DNA from: Paraburkholderia saeva
GTDB lineage: Bacteria > Pseudomonadota > Gammaproteobacteria > Burkholderiales > Burkholderiaceae
Length of the DNA: 64,000 bases
Direction of reading: 5' to 3'
Assembly (NCBI RefSeq): GCF_907164555.1
Contig: NZ_CAJQZC010000014.1
Span: 1-64,000 of the forward strand
Shown here: in pieces, positions 34,838 to 42,584 of the stretch
Layout: every line of letters starts with the position of its first letter
Numbering within the stretch: the stretch's first letter is position 1
Position numbers and translations under genes: made by a program
The notes under the pieces: model-generated
What the model saw: only the letters and a program-made list of their open reading frames with translations
Database searches by the model: none
Told to the model about the DNA's origin: nothing

Positions 34838-35839
34838 ATGAGCACAGACAAAGGCACGGGTAAAGACGCGGAAAAGTTGCCCCCGTTAAATGCGTTGCGG
34901 CACTTCGAGGCGGTCGCCCGCCTCGGTAGTTTCGCGGCTGCGGCGAGCGATCTGCACGTCACGCACTGGGCGGTCGGCAAACAGATTCGATTGCTGGAAG
35001 ACTGGTTCGGCGTTCCGCTCTTTGAGCGCCGTTCACGCGGCGTCGTTCCTACCGACGAAGGCGCTGCGCTGCTCAACGATGTCAAAGGTGCTTTCGCGCG
35101 CTTGAGCAGTTCGGTCACCCGGCTGCGTCACGAGTCCGCTACGCGCCGTATAACCGGCGTCGTGCGGGTGAATACGCCGGCGAGCTTCGCTTTGTGCTGG
35201 TTGATACCGCGCCTGGCAGATTTCCAGGTGCACTACCCGGACATCGATGTGCGGGTTTCGACAACCTCACGCAGGTTGCGCTACGTCGGTGATGCATTCG
35301 ACGTCGGCGTGCGTTCAGGACCCGAGGACGCAGCGGGCCTCATGTCAACGACGCTGATGCCCGACTTGCGCCTTCCCGCCTGTAGTCCCGCGGTGCTGCA
35401 AAGCCACCCGATCAGGACCGTCGCCGATTTGCGAAACCACACGCTCCTTCACTCCACGAGCACGCGCACAGCCTGGTCCGACTGGTTACGGGAGGCCGGC
35501 TCGCCAGGCCTGCAGGGTGCCCGCCATCTCGACTTCGATCATGTTTTTCTCCAGCTGGGCGCAGCCTCTGAAGGCCTGGGCGTGACGTTGGCGTCGCTAC
35601 CGCTCATTGAGCGCGAGATCGCAGCGGGGCGTCTCGTGTGTCCGATATCAGAGCCGGCGTCGCGCGGACCCGATTACACGCTGGTCCTGAACGCCGATCG
35701 CGCGGACGATGACGCAGTCATCGCATTCAAAAAGTGGATCATGGCGACGGCTGCGCACAATCCGGCAGCGCAGGCGCGAAGTGGACCTGCACAAAAAGAG
35801 CGACGGACTGCACCGCGCGCGAAAACATCGCGGCGTTAG
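34838..35839 (+). CDS. LysR family regulator (GcvA-like)
   Basis: A 333-residue LysR protein of the GcvA/AmpR branch, opening PPLNALRHFEAVARLGSFAAAAS. The recognition helix reads HVTHWAVGKQIRLLEDWFG, unusual in having WAVGKQI where SAVSRQI is common. GVPLFERRSRGV follows. The effector domain has ASEGLGVTLASLPL near residue 247. A basic tail ends the protein. It shares a 135-base divergent promoter with the Fsr-like MFS gene, which it probably controls. Confidence 0.89.
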   Translation: MSTDKGTGKDAEKLPPLNALRHFEAVARLGSFAAAASDLHVTHWAVGKQIRLLEDWFGVPLFERRSRGVVPTDEGAALLNDVKGAFARLSSSVTRLRHESATRRITGVVRVNTPASFALCWLIPRLADFQVHYPDIDVRVSTTSRRLRYVGDAFDVGVRSGPEDAAGLMSTTLMPDLRLPACSPAVLQSHPIRTVADLRNHTLLHSTSTRTAWSDWLREAGSPGLQGARHLDFDHVFLQLGAASEGLGVTLASLPLIEREIAAGRLVCPISEPASRGPDYTLVLNADRADDDAVIAFKKWIMATAAHNPAAQARSGPAQKERRTAPRAKTSRR

Positions 35840-36004
35840 CTGAGGCGCTTACGGGGCCGGCCGTACCTGGTCGCGCAATGCGGTCGGCGGGCCGGTCCTG
35901 CCGGAATTGAACAGACGACGCTGGACCGGGCAACGTCGCAGTCGAAAAACCTGAACTACGTCATGACGCCGACGATTTCGACGACGTCTTCAAGTTGCGC
36001 CACG

Positions 36005-38245
36005 CTACGCCGACTCCGCGACCGCCAGCCGCCGGGCCTCAGCCACCGCCCCGGCCAGATCCAGCCGCAGCGACGCATACGCGGTCCGTTTCACATCGTC
36101 GGGCAGTGTCCAGTCCCATTTCTCGTTATCGACGTTCTGGATCGTCTGCAACGCGGCCGTCGTTTCTGACACCGTCATCGCCGCGATCTGCTGCAATACG
36201 TCGCGCACCGCGCTGATTCCCGCAGCACGGACACTGACCGCCGGCCCCTGATTCCACGCATCAAGACCCTGCGCACGTAGCAGCACGACGAGCGCATCGT
36301 TGACCCAGTCGCCGGACCACGTTGCCAGCATTACGCTGCTGCCCGCGACGAAGATCGCCTGCGTCGCAAGGTTCGACGAAACGAAATATCGCCGCGCTTC
36401 ATCGAGCAGCATCTGCGCCTTTGCGTCCAGAAACGCGACGGGCTCCGTTTCGGCGAGCACCTGGAACATTTCGCGCCGCACTGCGTCGTGGACACGGGCG
36501 CCTGCGCCATCGAAAACGGGCGGAGCGCCGCCACGATCCGGATGAACGAAGACAGTCTTCTTTTCCGCATCGACGTCCTGCACGCGCCAGCGTTGCCCGG
36601 CGAAAATGATGCTCTGTCCAGGCGTCAACGGATGCGATACCGGCAACGAACCCAGGTGCCGGATGCCGGCGACGACACTGAATTCGTCATCGCTCGAAAA
36701 CGACGCGTAGAACGCGTAATGATTCACGAGTCGCTCACCCACGATGCCATGCAGCAGCAAACCACCCTGCTCCTGCACGATCAGATCCCGGCTGCCGAGA
36801 CTGCGCAGGATCGCCGCGAAGGTGGGCTTGTCGATCGTATCGAACGGGCCTTCGACAACGAGCGTCTGCCACAGGTCAATCGCCGTCACGCCGCCGCGCT
36901 CGGCGATGATCGACAGGATCTGCTGCACCAGCGTCGAAGGATGCAGTCCACCCGCGCGCGGCGGTTCGAACCAGCGCCGCAGCAACAGCCGCACCATGGC
37001 AATCGACTGCACGAGACCTTCTCGCAGGCGATCCGACAGATCCGAGTCGTCGCGCAGTTCCGCCTCGACGCAATAGCAGCGCAGGATCGCCGCTTCGCCC
37101 TTGCGGCGGCCCGAGCGGCCGAGGCGCTGCCGAAGGCTCGCCACCGAAGGCGGCGGCCCGATCTGCGCGACGCTCTTCACGGCGCCGATGTCGATGCCCA
37201 GTTCGAGTGTCGTCGTGCACACCGCGCTCGCGGGCCGGTCGCCTGCCTTCAGCGCCCGCTCCGTTTCCTCGCGCAGCTCCTTCGAGAGACTGCCGTGATG
37301 CGGCCAGAACTCGTTGGGATAGCCGTCGTGCTCGCACGCGCGACGCAGCAGGCTCGCGTAGTTTTCCACCAGACGACGACTGTTCGGAAAGATCAGGTTG
37401 TTCGAACCGCGTAGCGCGCGATAGATCTGGTTTGCGACTTCTAGCGTGCTGCCGGGCACGTCGTCTTCGAGTGCTGGACGCTCGTCGGGCGCGAGATCGA
37501 AGTCGAGCCGCGCGCCCGTTTCGACGAAGCCCTTGATCAGCACTTTCAGTTCCTGCCCTGCACTGCCGGACTCGATGATGTCGACGGGTTTCTGCGCCCG
37601 CGCGCGCAGAAAGCGCGCGGCGAGCTGCATGTCGCCGAGCGTCGCCGAAAGGCCCACGCGCGGCACGGACCGGCCGCATACGTGATCGACGCGCGCCATC
37701 AGCGACTGCAACTGCATGCCGCGCTCGGAGCCGACAAACGCATGCAGCTCATCGACGACCACATACCGCAGCGTGCTGAAAATTCCTGCGAGTGACGCGC
37801 CGCGATTGACGAACAACGCTTCGAGCGATTCTGGCGTGATCAGCAGCACGCCCGCGGAATGCTTCAGGAAGCGCTGCTTGCGGCCGGCGGATACATCGCC
37901 ATGCCAGCCTGTCACCGGAATGTCGAGCGACTCGCACAGCCGCGCGAGACGCGACCACTGATCGTTGATCAGGGCCTTCAGCGGGCTGATATACAGCACG
38001 GAACCGACGCAACGCGGCTCGCGCAGCAGGTTCGAGAGGATCGGCAGAAAGGCCGCTTCGGTTTTGCCGGCAGCCGTGGCCGCCGCGATGATCACATCGC
38101 GGTCCGCACCGATCAGCGCGGGCACCGCCCGCTCCTGTGCGTCGCGCAGCTCCGTCCAGCCTTCACGCCAGATCCAGCGACGGATCCGCTCGTCGAGCAG
38201 GTCGAAACTGCGTGAATCAGTCGAGCCGGAAGCTGGTGAGCTCAT
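36005..38245 (-). CDS. Lhr-like superfamily 2 helicase of the TerB operon
   Basis: A 746-residue DEAD/DEAH-type helicase. Walker A AATAAGKT is at residues 55-62, motif II DELH at 165-168, motif III SAT at 200-202 and motif VI QRLGRSGR at 373-380, with the LGIDIG motif V near 349-354. The arrangement and the following region (LRQRLGRSGRRKG and beyond) resemble Lhr and the BrxHI helicase found in some BREX systems. The large C-terminal part has no catalytic motif I recognise. ATG 38245 overlaps the ATPase gene by 29 bases, so the two are translationally coupled. It is the third gene of the operon and would move along DNA or RNA. Confidence 0.88.
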   Translation of the reverse strand: MSSPASGSTDSRSFDLLDERIRRWIWREGWTELRDAQERAVPALIGADRDVIIAAATAAGKTEAAFLPILSNLLREPRCVGSVLYISPLKALINDQWSRLARLCESLDIPVTGWHGDVSAGRKQRFLKHSAGVLLITPESLEALFVNRGASLAGIFSTLRYVVVDELHAFVGSERGMQLQSLMARVDHVCGRSVPRVGLSATLGDMQLAARFLRARAQKPVDIIESGSAGQELKVLIKGFVETGARLDFDLAPDERPALEDDVPGSTLEVANQIYRALRGSNNLIFPNSRRLVENYASLLRRACEHDGYPNEFWPHHGSLSKELREETERALKAGDRPASAVCTTTLELGIDIGAVKSVAQIGPPPSVASLRQRLGRSGRRKGEAAILRCYCVEAELRDDSDLSDRLREGLVQSIAMVRLLLRRWFEPPRAGGLHPSTLVQQILSIIAERGGVTAIDLWQTLVVEGPFDTIDKPTFAAILRSLGSRDLIVQEQGGLLLHGIVGERLVNHYAFYASFSSDDEFSVVAGIRHLGSLPVSHPLTPGQSIIFAGQRWRVQDVDAEKKTVFVHPDRGGAPPVFDGAGARVHDAVRREMFQVLAETEPVAFLDAKAQMLLDEARRYFVSSNLATQAIFVAGSSVMLATWSGDWVNDALVVLLRAQGLDAWNQGPAVSVRAAGISAVRDVLQQIAAMTVSETTAALQTIQNVDNEKWDWTLPDDVKRTAYASLRLDLAGAVAEARRLAVAESA

Positions 38246-39515
38246 CGTCGCTGTCCGTGGCGATGTCCGCTGCACCGCCGGTGTCGCGCTCGACTTCGAG
38301 GCCGCCAATCAACTGACGCCAGTCCGCTTCGGGATTCTGTTCGAGCACGGCAAGCAGATTGATGAACGCGGTAATCGTGGTGCGCGGCGTGCGGAAGTAC
38401 GCTTCGCCAAGGCGCGCGGCGGCATGCGCCATGAAATCCTGGATGGCTTCGACGGGCAGCAGCGCCTTGCCCGCGTCGCCAAACGCGTGGACGATGCGGA
38501 TCTTGTCGAGCAGCACGTAGAAATCCTCGGGCGTGAGGCTCGCGAGACGGATCACTGGCCCGCTATAGTCGACGAGGCTGTTCGTCGCGAACGTGTTCTC
38601 CGCAAGCCGCGACTGCAGTGCCGGATAGCTGTAGAGGCCACGCCGCGTATCGAGCAGGAATTCGGGCGTGCCGCCCAGCACGAAGCCCAGCCCGGCCGCC
38701 GAGCCTTGCAGCGAGTCGTTGAGAATGCGCAGGATCTGCTCGTAGTTCGCGTTTCGCGCCTGCACGTTCGCGAGCTTGTAGAGGTTCACCAGTTCGTCGA
38801 GGCACACCATCAGCCCGCTGTAACCAGCCATCCGCACGAAGCGCCCGAGCAGTTTCAACTGGTCGTACATGCTGGCATCGTCGACGATCGTGCGCACGCC
38901 GAGCGCGTTGCGTGCATCGGTGCGCGTCGAGAATTCGCCGCGCAGCCAGCGCACCGCGTCGCTTTTCAGCTGCTCGTTACCCTCTTCGAAACCCCGGCAA
39001 TACGCCGCGATCACATCCGCGAAATCGTAGCCATTGACCATTTCGGTCAGCTGCGCGAGTTGCGCGCGAATCACAGCTTCGCTCGTGCGGCCGGTCGCTT
39101 TCGCCTCGGTCTTCGCCTGACCGATAAACTTTTCGACGACACCTGCGAGCGCGCCGCCTTCGGGTTTCGTGCGCGTCGCCATGTTCTTGACGAGTTCCGC
39201 GTACAGCGAGCGCGCCTGCCCGCCGGACGCGTGCAGGCGCCGGTCCGGATTCAGGTCGGCGTGCACGGTGACGAGTTTTTTCTCCAGCGCGATTGCGCGA
39301 ACCAGGTTCAGAAAAAACGTTTTGCCCGCGCCGTATTCACCGACGACGATGCGAAAGCTCGACCCGCCATCGGCGACCCGTTCCACGTCCTGCAACAGCG
39401 CTTCGAGTTCACGCGCGCGGCCCACCTGAATCAGATGCTGTCCAGCGCGCGGCACGACGCCTGCGCGCAGGGACTGCAGGACCGCATCGCGGTCCTTCGG
39501 GCGAATCGTTGTCAT
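38217..39515 (-). CDS. BrxD-like ATP-binding protein (DUF2791)
   Basis: A 432-residue P-loop ATPase. Walker A GEYGAGKT is at residues 59-66, Walker B as LMVCLDE at 235-241, and an Arg-rich sensor region follows. The N-terminal RPKDRDAVLQSLRAGVVPRAG and overall size match the BREX-associated BrxD family (DUF2791), but no PglX, PglZ or BrxC gene is near, so this is not a BREX operon. Start ATG 39515 shares the ATGA overlap with the TerB gene stop, and its own end overlaps the helicase. It is probably the regulatory or loading ATPase for the helicase. Confidence 0.87.
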   Translation of the reverse strand: MTTIRPKDRDAVLQSLRAGVVPRAGQHLIQVGRARELEALLQDVERVADGGSSFRIVVGEYGAGKTFFLNLVRAIALEKKLVTVHADLNPDRRLHASGGQARSLYAELVKNMATRTKPEGGALAGVVEKFIGQAKTEAKATGRTSEAVIRAQLAQLTEMVNGYDFADVIAAYCRGFEEGNEQLKSDAVRWLRGEFSTRTDARNALGVRTIVDDASMYDQLKLLGRFVRMAGYSGLMVCLDELVNLYKLANVQARNANYEQILRILNDSLQGSAAGLGFVLGGTPEFLLDTRRGLYSYPALQSRLAENTFATNSLVDYSGPVIRLASLTPEDFYVLLDKIRIVHAFGDAGKALLPVEAIQDFMAHAAARLGEAYFRTPRTTITAFINLLAVLEQNPEADWRQLIGGLEVERDTGGAADIATDSDDELTSFRLD

Positions 39516-41755
39516 GCTGCCAGCCTTTGTGCCAGGTCCTGATTGATTTCCACGGGGTCGTCCCCGTCCGTGAGCGGCTCGTCCCAGTGATCGAGCGATG
39601 CCTCGTTGACCTGTTCGATCGCGCCGTCCAGCATCAGTTCGAGGTCCGCCGCGGCGTCGGCGAGTTCGGCGCGCGTCCACGCCGGACGCGATACAAGGAG
39701 CCGCAGGAACGTCGAATGCGCGTCGTCGAGACCGAGCAGCGCGCCAGGTGCCGGCGCGACCTCTTCCGGCTCGTCCGGCTCGACGGCGTCCTGCGCGTTC
39801 GATGCTTCGACCGCTACCGCAGGCTGCTCTTCGACGAACACATCGGCGAGTATCGCCGACACGCGCGCGGTTTCCTGCTGAAGCGCCGCGATCCGCGCCG
39901 TATCGAGCACGAATCCTTCGTTTGTTGAACGTGCATCGTGCGCGCCCGCTTTCGGTACCTTGCCCGTTTTCACCGCGCCTGCAACGCGACGTGCCCCGGC
40001 AGCGCGAACACCGCCCGAACCCGACGCAGCACTCGCGCCCTGATGCAGATCGATATAGAGGCGCTGCGGGTCGAGATCAAGCATGCGATAAATTTTTTCC
40101 AGCAGTTTCACTTCTTCGCGCGACACCGTGCCGTCCGCATTCGCGGTTTGCACGAGGAAACAGGCGATCGCCTGTTTAACCGCCGCGGGCAACGGTTCGA
40201 GCTTCTTCTTCAAGCCCGCGCCCGACACCGCCTGTTGAAGTTGAACGAGATTTCGTGCCTTCAGACGCGTCTGCTGCAGCGGTTCGAGATGCGACCACGC
40301 GGCGATTTCCCGCTCGATCAGCGCGATTTCCGCCGCCGACGCGGCGCCGTCCGCCCTCGCCACCGCCGCGGCAAGATCGACCATCAACGTCGCGACGACA
40401 TACGCGTCGTCGGTATGCGCGAGCGCGCTGGTTGCGGGCGCAACGAACAGCGCGACGGCGTCGTCGGGTTTCGGCGTGCGGGCGCCGAGGCGCACGTCCG
40501 GCTCGACCGCGATACCCGCCTGCGCGAGTGCGGCGTTGAACGACGCGAGCTTGTCGCGCGTGAGCGTGCCCATCACCTTGAAGCGCGAGAGGAGCGCACC
40601 GAACGTAGTCAGCCTCGTCGCACCGGACACTTCGGCGGCGAGCGCGGCAATCGCGTCGCGCGTCGCATCGGGCCAGACGTCCGGCGGCAACATGAGCGTG
40701 GCTTCGAGCGAGCCGTACGCTTCCGGATTGCGGCCGAGATAGCGGCTGAACGCGCCGAGCGCGTCGGCGGATTCGTTCATCAGCAACTGCAGCCGGTTGC
40801 GCGGGCCGGTGACCGCGGCAACGTCCGGCAACCCGAGCAGAAATCCGGGGAGCGGCACGTTCTGCAGCGCCTTGAACGCGGGCTGCGGCAGCACGTTGAG
40901 CCGCGTGCGGTTGACCGGCACCAGCATGCCCTCGTGAAAACGCTCGCGATACCTGCGCACGAACACCCGGTCGAATTCGTCTGGACACCGCGTGACGGCC
41001 GCGCGACGGATCATCATCGGATCGAGCTTGACCCACGCGAGCGCCCAGCCTGCCGGCACCGGATGGTTGTCGAGCGCAGCCTGACCGAACGCGACGCGCA
41101 CATTCAGCGGCACCTGATAGCCAGTCGCCGAGCCGTTCGGCGGCGCCTGGTCGTAGACCTTGCCGGTTCGCGCCGTCATGAGGCCAATGATCTCGAGCAG
41201 ATTGCGCACGTGCCGCTGCCACGAATAGTCGGCGTCGAGATTGAGCATCCGTTGCAGTTCACGCGTCATCTCGCCGTATTCGGCTTCACTGACCCGGCCG
41301 GCCGCACCGTCGAGCAGCACGCGCCGTTCGAATCCAAACAGATGCAGAAAAAGATACCGCGTATGGATGTCGGATTTCCGGCGCGGCGAAGCGAGCCATT
41401 CGAGGTATGTGCGCCGCTCTTCGGCCGACAGCGTCGTATAGGCCGGCGGCAGGATGCCGATGTCGGCGGCCGGATTGGCACCTTCCTGCGCGACCTGTGC
41501 GCCGGTATCGACAACACACGCGTCGACCGGCCCCGGACGCGCGCGGCGAAAATCGCCGACATAGAAGAAGCCGCGTTCAATCGACAGGTCGCCGATGTCG
41601 ACCGTTTCGCCCGGCATGATCCAGCGCGTGGATGATGCCGACGCGCCCGCAGGCGCCTTGATCCTGTAACTGCCGGCATTGCCGGAACCGTCGTCGCCTG
41701 AAACCGAAACGGTGACCAGCGGCTCATCGCCGTAGGAGCCGGAAGGATTTGTCAT
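39512..41755 (-). CDS. TerB-domain protein (TerB-N, TerB, TerB-C)
   Basis: A 747-residue cytosolic protein and first gene of the operon. Residues about 95-300 match the TerB-N module (YTTLSAEERRTYLEWLASPR, YLFLHLFGFERR). A TerB-like helical domain lies about 430-590, with acidic ADGAASAAEIALIEREI and ADGTVSREEVKLLEKIY helices that may bind metal. The end (about 680-740) fits TerB-C: STFLRLLVSRPAWTRAELAD and MLDGAIEQVNEAS. Between lies an Ala/Gly linker. Published context work has linked TerB-N/TerB-C proteins to DNA-processing enzymes; that role here is inferred. Its stop overlaps the ATPase start as ATGA. Confidence 0.85.
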   Translation of the reverse strand: MTNPSGSYGDEPLVTVSVSGDDGSGNAGSYRIKAPAGASASSTRWIMPGETVDIGDLSIERGFFYVGDFRRARPGPVDACVVDTGAQVAQEGANPAADIGILPPAYTTLSAEERRTYLEWLASPRRKSDIHTRYLFLHLFGFERRVLLDGAAGRVSEAEYGEMTRELQRMLNLDADYSWQRHVRNLLEIIGLMTARTGKVYDQAPPNGSATGYQVPLNVRVAFGQAALDNHPVPAGWALAWVKLDPMMIRRAAVTRCPDEFDRVFVRRYRERFHEGMLVPVNRTRLNVLPQPAFKALQNVPLPGFLLGLPDVAAVTGPRNRLQLLMNESADALGAFSRYLGRNPEAYGSLEATLMLPPDVWPDATRDAIAALAAEVSGATRLTTFGALLSRFKVMGTLTRDKLASFNAALAQAGIAVEPDVRLGARTPKPDDAVALFVAPATSALAHTDDAYVVATLMVDLAAAVARADGAASAAEIALIEREIAAWSHLEPLQQTRLKARNLVQLQQAVSGAGLKKKLEPLPAAVKQAIACFLVQTANADGTVSREEVKLLEKIYRMLDLDPQRLYIDLHQGASAASGSGGVRAAGARRVAGAVKTGKVPKAGAHDARSTNEGFVLDTARIAALQQETARVSAILADVFVEEQPAVAVEASNAQDAVEPDEPEEVAPAPGALLGLDDAHSTFLRLLVSRPAWTRAELADAAADLELMLDGAIEQVNEASLDHWDEPLTDGDDPVEINQDLAQRLAA

Positions 41756-41898
41756 GGGATAACGGGCTTGCGATCCTTGTGCGGCCGGTGCCCGCGCATC
41801 GCGGACTGGCTTGGGGTTAGCCGATGATTATATTACGGGTTCCAGAACGGGGAAGGACGCGGGCAAAACCGCATCCAGCACCCATGCCTCCAGCAATA

Positions 41899-41942
41899 GC
41901 AAGGCCCGCGCCTGACCAGACATGGCCAGGCGCGGGCCTTGC
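41899..41942. terminator. Long perfect hairpin upstream of the TerB operon
   Basis: GCAAGGCCCGCGCCTG (41899-41914) pairs perfectly with CAGGCGCGGGCCTTGC (41927-41942) around a 12-base loop. It lies just downstream of the BON-domain gene and upstream of the TerB gene, both on the minus strand. It is probably the terminator of the BON gene, which would insulate the operon; there is no strong T-run. Confidence 0.6.
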
Positions 41943-41992
41943 AGCGTTTCGTCGAAATGCGGAAATCGCGGGAAAAACGGGCTCAGGCAGCC

Positions 41993-42346
41993 TTAGCCTC
42001 CGCCGCCCTGCGTGCCGATCGTGATCTTGTTCGTGACCGACGTCACGCCCGGCACCGTTTTGGCCACTTCCTCGGCCTGGGCGACCTGCCCGCCTTCCGG
42101 CACGGTGCCGGTCAGGACGACGGCGCCGCCGCGCGCGCGCACGAAGACGTTCGATACGTCGAATCCCTGCGCCTTCGACAGCGCACGGCGCACGTCCTGC
42201 CCGAGCTTGCGATCCGCCTTCTTGGTCGCTTTCGCGCTCGGGGCCGAGGCGGGCGCCATGGCGTCGCTTGACTGGGCCCATGCGCTCGAAGCCACCGACA
42301 CGCAGACCACCACGCCCAGCGCCTTCAACATCTGCATTGCTTTCAT
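41993..42346 (-). CDS. BON-domain periplasmic protein
   Basis: A 117-residue exported protein. A signal peptide, MLKALGVVVCVSVASSAWAQ in its core, is cut after Ala near residue 24. After an Ala/Lys linker a single BON domain runs from KLGQDVRRALSKAQG to VTSVTNKITI, with the conserved VVLTGTVPEGGQVAQAEEVA. BON domains bind phospholipid or peptidoglycan and occur in OsmY-like stress proteins. GAGAGGTC precedes the ATG at 42346. It is a lone gene. Confidence 0.87.
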   Translation of the reverse strand: MKAMQMLKALGVVVCVSVASSAWAQSSDAMAPASAPSAKATKKADRKLGQDVRRALSKAQGFDVSNVFVRARGGAVVLTGTVPEGGQVAQAEEVAKTVPGVTSVTNKITIGTQGGGG

Positions 42347-42584
42347 GACCTCTCCTCTTGTTTGATTCGTCGATCGTGTCTTGCGGATCCAGATGCCGTC
42401 CCGCAAGGCAGCACGCGCGTTGCCTGCCTGCGCACCCTATCATGCCCGACGAAATCTCGTGGTGCACATTCCGGCGTGACAGCCGTCCGTGCGCCGCTGT
42501 TCAACCGGACGGCAGAATGCAATTTAATCCACGCGGGCACCCAGCGCAAAGAATTTAGCGGGCCGCGCGCCTGCATCCCACCTG

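Noticed and set aside
36005..41755. Calling the TerB-ATPase-helicase operon a BREX system
   Set aside because: Only BrxD-like and helicase parts resemble BREX; methyltransferase, phosphatase and BrxC genes are absent on both sides.
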